Assembly: GCA_013368375.1 (NCBI GenBank)
Contig: JAACJP010000078.1
Span: forward strand, 1-44,839
Length of the DNA stretch: 44,839 nt
Source: Tricholomella constricta
Taxonomy: Eukaryota > Basidiomycota > Agaricomycetes > Agaricales > Lyophyllaceae
Reading direction: 5' to 3'
Shown here: positions 9,964 through 20,831 of the stretch, in pieces
How positions within the stretch are numbered: position 1 is the stretch's first letter
Layout of the letters: each line of letters starts with the position of its first letter
The notes under the pieces: model-generated
The model's input: the letters and a program-made list of their open reading frames with translations, nothing else
What the model was told of the DNA's origin: nothing
The model's database searches: none
Translations under genes and position numbers: made by a program

Positions 9964-12019
9964 GTCCGTCCTTACCTATCGCGACTTCAGTGATGTCATC
10001 CACACTCGTCCTCGCCTACCTTCATCTAGGCCGGAGGATGACGAGTTATTCGAACGTGTCGCCACTCCCTACGATGCTTCGGCTTTCGGTCGTTTCCTTT
10101 CCAAACACGACTTGACTTCTGCGTACCCGTCTCTCGTTCGTAACCTGTCCCGTGGTTTTCCACTCGGTACTCTACCCAAACTCACTTCTTCGGTTGTCAT
10201 CAAAAATCACCCTTCGGTCGACATTCATCCTCATGCCGTTGCCGATTACCTTACCACTGAAATCGACCTCGGCCGGATGTCGGGCCCTTACAAACTCGTC
10301 GAAGTCGAGCGCATTATGCGCGGCCCTATTTACTGTTCGCCCTTCATTGTCGCCGAACAGGACGTGGGACCTGGTCTCCCGCCAAAACTTCGAGTTTGCC
10401 GTAACTTATCTAAAGGCGATCCCCTGACGGGTACGCCGTCGGTCAATAGTTTCATCTCGAAGGAGGATTTCCCCACACGTTTCGACATGGCTTTTCGTGT
10501 TGCCGACGAGGTATGTTATTGCTTATTTAGCTCCGCTTCCTTCGTATGTCGTCTCCCACTATCTCTGCTCTGGCGCCAATGTTGCGCTTACAACTCCAAT
10601 CTCACATTATTGGCGCTTCGTCGCCATACTTTCTTCGAGCCTCTTCCCCGAGTGGGGCTCATACTCCAATCTCCGAACTCCACTCCAATCTCCAAGCTCT
10701 TACTCTTCCAATCTCTATAACTCTACTCTATCTCCATACTCTTTCTCATTCATCTCATCTCTTAGGTCGCTCGCGCACCTCCAGGCACTGAAGCTATGTC
10801 ATTCGACATCAAAGCTTTCCATCGTACTTGCCCCGCGCTTCCCGATCATAAACCCTTCTTAGTCGTATCGTTTAAAGAGCTCTTTTATATCGATCATGTT
10901 CATCCCTTTGGCGCTCGCCCTGCGAGTAGTAACTCTGGGCAGGTCTCTAATGCTTCTATCGATATCTGGCATGCCGAAACTCGGCCTTCGTCACTCTTTC
11001 TTAAATACGAGGACGACATAGAGGCGTTCCGTTTCCCGGTGGCGTCAGGTCCTTATCATAAAGGCCCCTACTCCTACGCTCATGACCGCGAATCTATAAT
11101 GAAACTCGTCGAGGATCTTAACATCCCTTGGCATCCTGAAAAGACTGACCCCTGCTTTTCCACGAGCTTCACATATATCGGTTTCGCTTGGGACTTAATT
11201 GCCCGCACGGTTTCTCTACCAGAGAAGAAACGTCTCAAATATCTCGGTCGCGTTTCTGCCATGCTCGACGCCCACCTCTCTCATCACTCTTCCTTTACTC
11301 TTCGAGACATCCAAGTCATACACGGGACGTTGGTACACGTCTCTTTCGTCTTCCCGGAGGGTTCTTCTCACCTTCCTCCGCTTTCCAATTTCATGGCAGG
11401 TTCGATCTCGACCTTATCTCCTCTTTTCTCAGTTAACACACATCTAGGCTACAAAGCTAACAACTTCGTCACTCATCACCTCTCCGACTCGGTGGTACAC
11501 ACGCTTCGCTGGTGGCAGATCAAGCTCAGCGACCCCTCTGGTTTCCGTCAACTCCATCCAATCACCGAGATCGCTAAAATCGACGTCTTCGTCGACGCTT
11601 CTACTTCATGGGGCCTGGGCATCATCATCGGCGACTATTGGCACGCCTTCAAGCTCGTCGATAACTGGAAACAACCGAACCATGATATTTGCTGGCTCGA
11701 GGCAGTCGCCGTTGAGCTCGCCATCTCTTTCCTCGCTCAGCTTGGTTTCTCTAACACCCACGTCCTCATCCACTCAGACAATTTTGGTGCAATCGGCGCT
11801 CACCATAAGCACCGCAGCCCAAATCTCCCTATCAATTTGTGCACTCGCAGAACGTACGCCACACTCGTCCAACACCTCATTGTACCATCTTTCGTCTACG
11901 TTGAATCCGATCTTAATCCTGCTGACCCGATCTCGCGTGGAGTCTCGGGCGCACCTCGCACCTTCCTCACGCGCGCATTCTCCTTGCCGCGCGAACTTCT
12001 TCCTTTCTTCAACGTCTAA
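9962..12019 (+). CDS. reverse transcriptase - RNase H, unit 1 (contains a 255-nt intron-like segment)
   Basis: The frame lies +1 relative to gag and is open from about 9443; coding content becomes convincing around KPESVLTYRDF right at the gag stop, so +1 frameshifting or splicing is needed for a fusion. Part 1 (to 10510) has IMRGPIYCSPFIV and PPKLRVCRNLS, RT finger blocks. The segment 10511-10765 starts GTATGT, ends CTCTTAG, has stops in frame and is CT-rich; removing it joins VADE to VARAPPGTEAM in frame. Part 2 has SFDIKAFHR, VHPFGARPASS and the catalytic LKYEDDIEAF (YxDD), then RNase H with FVDASTSWGLG, CWLEAVAVELA, IHSDNFGAIG and NPADPISRG. It copies the element RNA into DNA. Ends TAA at 12017-12019, 58 bases before the recombinase ATG. 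Confidence 0.85.
10511..10765 (+). other. intron-like segment in RT, unit 1
   Basis: GTATGT donor, CTCTTAG end, 255 bases, much longer than the host introns in this window. It is rich in the word ACTCCAATCTC (three near copies between 10591 and 10690). Excision restores the RT frame exactly. Confidence 0.7.
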
Positions 12020-12077
12020 CAACACTTCCACCTCGGCTTCCTATGAAGCCGTCGACGTCGGTTTTGGGGTCTTCGCC

Positions 12078-13471
12078 ATGCGGAAACGTCATCCACGCAC
12101 TCCGACGCTCGTAAACACTTCTGCTCCTTTGCTATCTCCCATGTCCTCATCGTCGCCTCCTTCTCCTGAATTCACCAACCTCGAGTCCATGGCCACACCA
12201 CCTCGCACCACCTCCAACTCCATCGCTCCTGGCGTTTACATCGTTCCGACTTCTCCACGCGACCGCGCGGCCCAGTCTCTTCCTCATCACTCTACCAGAC
12301 CTCCTATAGGCGAGAATTACTACACACCTAGTCCTTTTCGTCCTCCTGTACCGGCCGATCAACGCCTTCTTCTCTGGACCACTCCCCATTCGCGAGTGGC
12401 CCAGTCCTCGATTGATTCTCAAGTCCCTCCGGACTTTCAGGTATCTCTTCGATGCTTCCTCTCCTTACCTTTTCTAACGTCTCGCAGCCGCTTCTCTATA
12501 CACGGTTCTTAGACTCACTTTCGAACTCTACTCGCCAGTCCTACGGCGCCGGTCTTCTTAGGTTCACCCAATTTTGCGACCGTTTACGTATACCAGAAGA
12601 ACAGCGCATGCCTGCTTCGGATCTCCTCCTCTCGCTCTTCGTCGCCGACGCCTCAGGCTCTCATTCTGGCAATTGTATCCGTAACTGGCTCAATGGCCTG
12701 CGTTCCTGGCACATGCTCAATCGTGCCGAATGGCATGGTCAAGATCCTTGGGTTCTTACTTATCGTAAAGCGGCTGACAAGCTTGGCGTCCCTTTCAAAC
12801 GACCTCCCCGTAGTCCTATAACCGCCAAACATCTCCTCGCTCTCCACCAAAAACTCCATCTCCAATCACCTCGTGATGCCGCCGTCTGGGCGGCGGCCCT
12901 CACCGCTTTCTGGGGATGTCGTCGGCTCGGAGAACTCCTCCCCTCTTCTACATCCTTTTCACCCGCTTACCACGTCTCTCGTGCCTCCAATATCACCTCC
13001 TCCGTCGTCAACGGTGCCCAGGTTATCACCTTCCATATCCCTTCGACTAAAACTTCGCCATCCGGCGATCAATGTATTCTCACCGCCAGCCGCAACGTCT
13101 TTTGTCCCGTTTCGGCTCTCCTCCATCATCTCCGTCTCAACCAAATCTCGTCCCCGGCTCCTCTTTTTGCTTACTCCAATTCCAACTCTTCTTCCCATAC
13201 TGTCCTCACAAAATCTTCTTTCCTCGATATTACTTCCAAAATTTTTTCATCAGAATCTCTCGACCCAGTTTTCGGGCATAGTTATCGCATCGGCGGCACC
13301 GTTGAGCTCCTCGCCTCGGGCGTCCCACCTGAAGTTGTCATGAAACTTGGCGGTTGGACCTCCCTCTGTTTTCTTAATTACTGGCGATGTCTCGACTTTC
13401 TCGTTCCTGCAGCTATTACACGCGCCTGGACTGCCCAGCGCGAGGCCTTTGCCCGCAAATATAACTTATAG
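12078..13471 (+). CDS. tyrosine recombinase, unit 1
   Basis: Two exons, 12078-12440 and 12488-13471, about 448 residues; the 47-nt intron has GTATCT, a CTAAC branch and GCAG. The first 121 residues are a Ser/Pro-rich leader. The SAM-like core-binding domain begins at about FLDSLSNSTRQSYGAGL. The catalytic domain shows all expected residues: Arg in WGCRRLGELL, Lys in PSTKTSP, His-x-x-Arg in GHSYRIGG, the GGW box, and the nucleophile Tyr in LNYWRCLD. The length and residue order are those of DIRS-order recombinases, which insert the circular DNA copy by site-specific recombination. A start at 12452 inside the intron would also give an open frame with intact catalytic domain, so the intron may be optional. 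Confidence 0.88.
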
Positions 13472-13694
13472 TTTCTCTCCCATATCTATCGTTACCTATT
13501 TACCATGTATTATACTCTCCATTTATCATATAATTTATGAAACACACATTCTCTCATGCGAACAAGTCGCCCCAGTCATTAACGAGTCACCCCAGTCATT
13601 ACACTACTAACACCTACCACCTCTCCCTAACCACCTTTCCCTTCGCATGTCTTTTGGGAAGCTCGCTCATCACGACGTGGAGCCATGCTCTTGG
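13472..13694 (+). other. 3' untranslated region of unit 1
   Basis: Between the recombinase stop and repeat B1. It contains a short direct duplication of GTCRCCCCAGTCATTA at 13567-13601. No ORF is credible. The same sequence lies at 19105-19327 in unit 2. Confidence 0.6.
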
Positions 13695-13922
13695 TGGGTA
13701 GTCTGTATTTCACTCGCTTAATTTACGGACCACCTTTATTTTAAGTACTGCTTTTGTACTGGGGACGTCCCCCGCAGTGCCGAGCCTGCTTTCCTCCACG
13801 CGCCCGTCGGATACACGCGCGCCCGGCGACCTCGGCTTCCCGCGGACGGACTTCCCCTCGCCAAACCTTTCTCTTTTTCCTCTCCTTTCTCCGAAATTTA
13901 CGAGAGCGCGACTAAAGCCTTA
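13695..13922 (+). repeat. split direct repeat B1 of unit 1 (228 bp)
   Basis: It begins TGGGTAGTCTGTATTT and ends GACTAAAGCCTTA, and joins repeat A2 directly. Copies: 19328-19555 and, enlarged, 19780-20156. It contains the perfect palindrome GGGGACGTCCCC (13761-13772) next to an AGTAC/GTACT stem (13744-13760). Confidence 0.88.
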
Positions 13923-13931
13923 TTGTCTGCT
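13916..13931 (+). other. B1/A2 junction, likely recombinase crossover site
   Basis: The junction reads GCCTTATTGTCTGC. The element's left end shares TTGTCTGC and its right end shares GCCTTAT with it, overlapping by one T. In PAT/Ngaro elements this junction equals the circle junction used by the tyrosine recombinase; the same junction recurs at 19549-19564. Confidence 0.6.
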
Positions 13932-14097
13932 AAGGCTTCGTAAGCTTGCGCACGTTAGCCTAAGCTTAGATAAGGCTTACGCGTACACGAAATTTCGCCA
14001 CTCTTACTTAGTAATCCTATTTATCCGGTCTGTTGTGCTGGTTGTGAGACATCTTTCTCACAACCGCGTTCACCCATCATCTCGAGAATTTTATCTA
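13924..14097 (+). repeat. split direct repeat A2, start of unit 2 (174 bp)
   Basis: Identical by eye to 8291-8464. In the dimer it serves both as A2 of unit 1 and as the leader of unit 2, including the GGTTGTGAGA hairpin at 14040-14065. Confidence 0.88.
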
Positions 14098-14102
14098 AAT
14101 AA

Positions 14103-15596
14103 ATGCCCACTCAGCTCTCCAATGCCGGTATTCCGGGTCCCATTCCCGAGGAGTTCGACTTTGATGTGCACATCACACCTCCCGTAGTGCTGATGGTGCC
14201 TGAAATCCCTCTTCAGACCCGAGTCGAGCGGAACGTACAGATCGAGAAGTTCAATAATCAAAGCACCTTCAAAACTATCACGGCCAAGGAAACTCCTTGT
14301 CCCCGACCTGAGGATCTGGACATCGGCCCTCCCCTCAAGCATGGATACGCTTTCACGGACGACGAGTTTAAGGAACTTATCGAGAGCGAGGCTCTCTGCG
14401 CTAGCCTGAGCCCGCTTCCGGTGGCCCTCGTCAGATACATTGAAGGTGAACGCGCCCGCTCGAAAAAGGTCGCTGAGGTGGGCAGGCAGCTAGAGAAGGA
14501 GAAAGAAAAGGAGAATGAGACCAAGATGCGTACTCGTTTGCTTGGCAGTATGCAACTCGTTGATCCGGTCAAGCGGGTCCCCGCTCAACGGGACCGGATC
14601 AGCATCCCGACTACTTATCTGCTTTGCATCAAAAACAAGATGTGCCCACCGCTCAACTTTTTCACTAATGAGCACATCGAAACGGTCAACTACTCTCCTC
14701 AAGACGTCCACTTCAAGGTCTTGCGCCCTTGGGCCGACGAAGACTCTTCGGAGAAGGTTCAACTCTTGGACATGCCCAAGATGATCAGCCTCTGGGGTTC
14801 GGACGACTCTTCGAGCTGTCTCACCCCTTTCCGCTTCGTTGAAGCATCTAACAACCTCCTCACGGCCTTGGAACTCCTCTGTAGCCCCTCGACGCCAGCC
14901 TCGTCTACTCTTGGCTCGGCATCCTCGGCCGCACCTCTTTCGGATGTCTCTTACGCCACAGAGTATAAGAAACATCGGGACTTCTTTGTCCAGCTCGACA
15001 ACTTCGAGCTGACTTATCCGGATTGGTATCCATTCGAGATCAAGGCACGTAGAGATATTTTCAAAGGAGTACTTTTTGATTGGGATGCATACGCTTCTGA
15101 GGTTCTTATGCGTGTACGCCTCGGAGAACTTGAGCGCGAGTGACGCCCTCGCTTCCCGGCCAGCTTCCCGGCCAATAAGCGCCCCTCGGACCACGAGTAC
15201 AACACGCCCAACAAGTCCCCTCGCCTGCACCGTAACGAAGCCTCGTCCTCCTCTTCCAACCCTCGCCAGTCCTTTCGGTCTGGATCGACCAGGGTCCCTC
15301 AATGTCTCATATGCGCCAAGGGTCACTCCTACCGAGACCATCCCTCCGGCACCTCGGCCTTCGAGGATGGGAAGCCGTTCTTCTCGCGCTATCGGGACAA
15401 CGCCCTCTGGACTTCAAAGCCCTACAAAGGAAACACGACCAAAAGAATCTGCACGTTGTTTAACCTCAACAGGTTCTGCGACAACCGTCACGGACCGGAC
15501 GCAATTCACGCCTGTTCATTATGCGGAGCTCAGCACGCAGCCTTTGAGCGTAGTTCCGCGTGTGATCGGACCTTTGACGGCTTTATTCAAGCCTGA
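14103..15596 (+). CDS. gag-like protein, unit 2, interrupted by in-frame UGA
   Basis: Same protein as the gag at 8470, displaced by 5,633 bases. The in-frame TGA is at 15141-15143 and the final TGA at 15594-15596. No difference from unit 1 was seen, so the UGA predates the duplication. The two cysteine/histidine clusters lie beyond the UGA. Confidence 0.75.
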
Positions 15597-17652
15597 GTCC
15601 GTCCTTACCTATCGCGACTTCAGTGATGTCATCCACACTCGTCCTCGCCTACCTTCATCTAGGCCGGAGGATGACGAGTTATTCGAACGTGTCGCCACTC
15701 CCTACGATGCTTCGGCTTTCGGTCGTTTCCTTTCCAAACACGACTTGACTTCTGCGTACCCGTCTCTCGTTCGTAACCTGTCCCGTGGTTTTCCACTCGG
15801 TACTCTACCCAAACTCACTTCTTCGGTTGTCATCAAAAATCACCCTTCGGTCGACATTCATCCTCATGCCGTTGCCGATTACCTTACCACTGAAATCGAC
15901 CTCGGCCGGATGTCGGGCCCTTACAAACTCGTCGAAGTCGAGCGCATTATGCGCGGCCCTATTTACTGTTCGCCCTTCATTGTCGCCGAACAGGACGTGG
16001 GACCTGGTCTCCCGCCAAAACTTCGAGTTTGCCGTAACTTATCTAAAGGCGATCCCCTGACGGGTACGCCGTCGGTCAATAGTTTCATCTCGAAGGAGGA
16101 TTTCCCCACACGTTTCGACATGGCTTTTCGTGTTGCCGACGAGGTATGTTATTGCTTATTTAGCTCCGCTTCCTTCGTATGTCGTCTCCCACTATCTCTG
16201 CTCTGGCGCCAATGTTGCGCTTACAACTCCAATCTCACATTATTGGCGCTTCGTCGCCATACTTTCTTCGAGCCTCTTCCCCGAGTGGGGCTCATACTCC
16301 AATCTCCGAACTCCACTCCAATCTCCAAGCTCTTACTCTTCCAATCTCTATAACTCTACTCTATCTCCATACTCTTTCTCATTCATCTCATCTCTTAGGT
16401 CGCTCGCGCACCTCCAGGCACTGAAGCTATGTCATTCGACATCAAAGCTTTCCATCGTACTTGCCCCGCGCTTCCCGATCATAAACCCTTCTTAGTCGTA
16501 TCGTTTAAAGAGCTCTTTTATATCGATCATGTTCATCCCTTTGGCGCTCGCCCTGCGAGTAGTAACTCTGGGCAGGTCTCTAATGCTTCTATCGATATCT
16601 GGCATGCCGAAACTCGGCCTTCGTCACTCTTTCTTAAATACGAGGACGACATAGAGGCGTTCCGTTTCCCGGTGGCGTCAGGTCCTTATCATAAAGGCCC
16701 CTACTCCTACGCTCATGACCGCGAATCTATAATGAAACTCGTCGAGGATCTTAACATCCCTTGGCATCCTGAAAAGACTGACCCCTGCTTTTCCACGAGC
16801 TTCACATATATCGGTTTCGCTTGGGACTTAATTGCCCGCACGGTTTCTCTACCAGAGAAGAAACGTCTCAAATATCTCGGTCGCGTTTCTGCCATGCTCG
16901 ACGCCCACCTCTCTCATCACTCTTCCTTTACTCTTCGAGACATCCAAGTCATACACGGGACGTTGGTACACGTCTCTTTCGTCTTCCCGGAGGGTTCTTC
17001 TCACCTTCCTCCGCTTTCCAATTTCATGGCAGGTTCGATCTCGACCTTATCTCCTCTTTTCTCAGTTAACACACATCTAGGCTACAAAGCTAACAACTTC
17101 GTCACTCATCACCTCTCCGACTCGGTGGTACACACGCTTCGCTGGTGGCAGATCAAGCTCAGCGACCCCTCTGGTTTCCGTCAACTCCATCCAATCACCG
17201 AGATCGCTAAAATCGACGTCTTCGTCGACGCTTCTACTTCATGGGGCCTGGGCATCATCATCGGCGACTATTGGCACGCCTTCAAGCTCGTCGATAACTG
17301 GAAACAACCGAACCATGATATTTGCTGGCTCGAGGCAGTCGCCGTTGAGCTCGCCATCTCTTTCCTCGCTCAGCTTGGTTTCTCTAACACCCACGTCCTC
17401 ATCCACTCAGACAATTTTGGTGCAATCGGCGCTCACCATAAGCACCGCAGCCCAAATCTCCCTATCAATTTGTGCACTCGCAGAACGTACGCCACACTCG
17501 TCCAACACCTCATTGTACCATCTTTCGTCTACGTTGAATCCGATCTTAATCCTGCTGACCCGATCTCGCGTGGAGTCTCGGGCGCACCTCGCACCTTCCT
17601 CACGCGCGCATTCTCCTTGCCGCGCGAACTTCTTCCTTTCTTCAACGTCTAA
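15595..17652 (+). CDS. reverse transcriptase - RNase H, unit 2
   Basis: Second copy of the protein at 9962-12019 with the same +1 relation to gag, the same intron-like segment (16144-16398), YEDD catalytic box and RNase H residues. The translated parts are identical to unit 1 (425 and 407 codon ORFs), which implies duplication or assembly repetition too recent for substitutions. Confidence 0.85.
16144..16398 (+). other. intron-like segment in RT, unit 2
   Basis: Copy of 10511-10765 with the same GTATGT and CTCTTAG borders. Confidence 0.68.
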
Positions 17653-17710
17653 CAACACTTCCACCTCGGCTTCCTATGAAGCCGTCGACGTCGGTTTTGG
17701 GGTCTTCGCC

Positions 17711-19104
17711 ATGCGGAAACGTCATCCACGCACTCCGACGCTCGTAAACACTTCTGCTCCTTTGCTATCTCCCATGTCCTCATCGTCGCCTCCTTCTCCT
17801 GAATTCACCAACCTCGAGTCCATGGCCACACCACCTCGCACCACCTCCAACTCCATCGCTCCTGGCGTTTACATCGTTCCGACTTCTCCACGCGACCGCG
17901 CGGCCCAGTCTCTTCCTCATCACTCTACCAGACCTCCTATAGGCGAGAATTACTACACACCTAGTCCTTTTCGTCCTCCTGTACCGGCCGATCAACGCCT
18001 TCTTCTCTGGACCACTCCCCATTCGCGAGTGGCCCAGTCCTCGATTGATTCTCAAGTCCCTCCGGACTTTCAGGTATCTCTTCGATGCTTCCTCTCCTTA
18101 CCTTTTCTAACGTCTCGCAGCCGCTTCTCTATACACGGTTCTTAGACTCACTTTCGAACTCTACTCGCCAGTCCTACGGCGCCGGTCTTCTTAGGTTCAC
18201 CCAATTTTGCGACCGTTTACGTATACCAGAAGAACAGCGCATGCCTGCTTCGGATCTCCTCCTCTCGCTCTTCGTCGCCGACGCCTCAGGCTCTCATTCT
18301 GGCAATTGTATCCGTAACTGGCTCAATGGCCTGCGTTCCTGGCACATGCTCAATCGTGCCGAATGGCATGGTCAAGATCCTTGGGTTCTTACTTATCGTA
18401 AAGCGGCTGACAAGCTTGGCGTCCCTTTCAAACGACCTCCCCGTAGTCCTATAACCGCCAAACATCTCCTCGCTCTCCACCAAAAACTCCATCTCCAATC
18501 ACCTCGTGATGCCGCCGTCTGGGCGGCGGCCCTCACCGCTTTCTGGGGATGTCGTCGGCTCGGAGAACTCCTCCCCTCTTCTACATCCTTTTCACCCGCT
18601 TACCACGTCTCTCGTGCCTCCAATATCACCTCCTCCGTCGTCAACGGTGCCCAGGTTATCACCTTCCATATCCCTTCGACTAAAACTTCGCCATCCGGCG
18701 ATCAATGTATTCTCACCGCCAGCCGCAACGTCTTTTGTCCCGTTTCGGCTCTCCTCCATCATCTCCGTCTCAACCAAATCTCGTCCCCGGCTCCTCTTTT
18801 TGCTTACTCCAATTCCAACTCTTCTTCCCATACTGTCCTCACAAAATCTTCTTTCCTCGATATTACTTCCAAAATTTTTTCATCAGAATCTCTCGACCCA
18901 GTTTTCGGGCATAGTTATCGCATCGGCGGCACCGTTGAGCTCCTCGCCTCGGGCGTCCCACCTGAAGTTGTCATGAAACTTGGCGGTTGGACCTCCCTCT
19001 GTTTTCTTAATTACTGGCGATGTCTCGACTTTCTCGTTCCTGCAGCTATTACACGCGCCTGGACTGCCCAGCGCGAGGCCTTTGCCCGCAAATATAACTT
19101 ATAG
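17711..19104 (+). CDS. tyrosine recombinase, unit 2
   Basis: Second copy of the recombinase at 12078, with exons 17711-18073 and 18121-19104. The Arg, Lys, HxxR, GGW and Tyr residues are all present, so both units could supply active enzyme. Confidence 0.87.
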
Positions 19105-19327
19105 TTTCTCTCCCATATCTATCGTTACCTATTTACCATGTATTATACTCTCCATTTATCATATAATTTATGAAACACACATTCTCTCATGCGAACAAGT
19201 CGCCCCAGTCATTAACGAGTCACCCCAGTCATTACACTACTAACACCTACCACCTCTCCCTAACCACCTTTCCCTTCGCATGTCTTTTGGGAAGCTCGCT
19301 CATCACGACGTGGAGCCATGCTCTTGG

Positions 19328-19555
19328 TGGGTAGTCTGTATTTCACTCGCTTAATTTACGGACCACCTTTATTTTAAGTACTGCTTTTGTACTGGGGACG
19401 TCCCCCGCAGTGCCGAGCCTGCTTTCCTCCACGCGCCCGTCGGATACACGCGCGCCCGGCGACCTCGGCTTCCCGCGGACGGACTTCCCCTCGCCAAACC
19501 TTTCTCTTTTTCCTCTCCTTTCTCCGAAATTTACGAGAGCGCGACTAAAGCCTTA
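19328..19555 (+). repeat. split direct repeat B1 of unit 2 (228 bp)
   Basis: Copy of 13695-13922, followed directly by the third A repeat. Confidence 0.87.
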
Positions 19556-19556
19556 T

Positions 19557-19730
19557 TGTCTGCTAAGGCTTCGTAAGCTTGCGCACGTTAGCCTAAGCTT
19601 AGATAAGGCTTACGCGTACACGAAATTTCGCCACTCTTACTTAGTAATCCTATTTATCCGGTCTGTTGTGCTGGTTGTGAGACATCTTTCTCACAACCGC
19701 GTTCACCCATCATCTCGAGAATTTTATCTA
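19557..19730 (+). repeat. terminal split direct repeat A2 (174 bp)
   Basis: Third A copy, complete to GAATTTTATCTA and then diverging from the gag leader: a 49-base spacer (19731-19779, CCCTCCATCC...) follows in place of gag. This marks the true 3' end of the last unit. Confidence 0.87.
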
Positions 19731-19779
19731 CCCTCCATCCCACCCTTACCAATTTATTACAATTGTCAGTCTTACTATA

Positions 19780-20157
19780 TGGGTAGTCTGTATTTCACTC
19801 GCTTAATTTACGGACCACCTTTATTTTAAGTACTGCTTTTGTACTGGGGACGTCCCCCGCAGTGCCGAGCCTGCTTTCCTCCACGCGCCCGTCGGATACA
19901 CGCGCGCCCGGCGACCTCGGCTTCCCGCGCCCGGCGACCTCGGCTTCCCGCGGACGGACTTCCCCACCTTTATTTTAAGTACTGCTTTTGTACTGGGGAC
20001 GTCCCCCGCAGTGCCGAGCCTGCTTTCCTCCACGCGCCCGTCGGATACACGCGCGCCCGGCGACCTCGGCTTCCCGCGGACGGACTTCCCCTCGCCAAAC
20101 CTTTCTCTTTTTCCTCTCCTTTCTCCGAAATTTACGAGAGCGCGACTAAAGCCTTAT
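19780..20157 (+). repeat. terminal repeat B2, enlarged by an internal 149-bp tandem duplication
   Basis: Begins TGGGTAGTCTG like B1 and ends GCCTTAT. It is 149 bases longer than B1 because the segment starting ACCTTTATTTTAAGTACTG is present at 19817 and again at 19966. The first copy also carries a 23-base micro-duplication of the GCCCGGCGACCTCGG stretch. The palindrome GGGGACGTCCCC is therefore present twice (19846-19857, 19995-20006). Confidence 0.85.
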
Positions 20158-20279
20158 ATAATATTGTAGCAAATTATACCTCTTCCATCAAGTTTCAACT
20201 CGGGTATTCTTGTATGCTATTGATTACCGCAATCGTGCAATTCACTGATGGCCTCCTGCCAAATAATCAACACCGTTGA

Positions 20280-20750
20280 CACCCACTTCATTTACCTGGG
20301 CTCTGGCACCTGAGTTCCACCGACCTCCTTCAGCGCCTACCGCAAGATAAGGCGGGATCAGGAGGGGGGCCGGATGTCCATTTGTCCGTTGCCTGCTGCG
20401 GTTTATTCATTGACGACAAGCCGTAAATACATAAATGGATGGTGACTTCCTGTAGAATTTGAGTACTTGGAAGATGAAAGAAGGTTTCCCCAATATGTCG
20501 TCGCACTCGGGGGCGGCCCTGAGTTCTTTCCTAATGGGGCTCTCGGTAGTTCTCTGAGGGATTCAGGAATTCCAGCTTCCCCCGCCGCCTCAGCAGTCTA
20601 AGCCTCGCAGCTCTGTCTCTGTCTCTACGGAATCTACTACCTTTATTCCTGTGATGTTCTCCAGAACTCGTCCTCGACCTAAGCTTGCCCATCAGCGCTC
20701 ATCGCTCACACCCGACGCCACAGAGGTTGAACGCATCTAAGCCGTAGTCC
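20280..20750 (+). pseudogene. relic of an unidentified host gene next to the retroelement
   Basis: There are coding-like stretches in different frames. One reads EYLEDERRFPQYVVALGGG (from about 20462) and a second, shifted by one base, reads SKPRSSVSVSTESTTF and ends at the TAA near 20740. A TAG acceptor-like site sits before the first stretch. No start codon or continuous frame was found and I do not recognise the family. It could be the 3' remnant of a gene broken by the insertion. The stretch 20158-20279 shows nothing. Confidence 0.25.
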
Positions 20751-20831
20751 CGCGCTGGATGGCGGATATAGAGACGAGCTTGTGCTTTGGATAATCATTT
20801 TGTACATAAACATATCGCAAACACTTTGATT

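Larger units (their letters stand above)
8291..20157 (+). mobile_element. tandem dimer of a DIRS/PAT-like tyrosine-recombinase retrotransposon
   Basis: Two units with an exact period of 5,633 bases (8291, 13924, 19557) each encode gag, RT-RNase H and a tyrosine recombinase; all translated ORFs of the two units are identical. Repeat A (174 bp) occurs three times and repeat B (228 bp) twice plus an enlarged third copy. The order is A1 - ORFs - B1A2 - ORFs - B1A2 - 49-bp spacer - B2. The split direct repeat A1...B1A2B2 is the hallmark of PAT/Ngaro-type members of the DIRS order, which replicate through a circle and insert without a target duplication. Left flank (AATAGCTGT) and right flank (ATAATATTG) show no duplication. 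The element is complete at both ends and looks very young, or the second unit could be an assembly duplicate. Confidence 0.9.
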
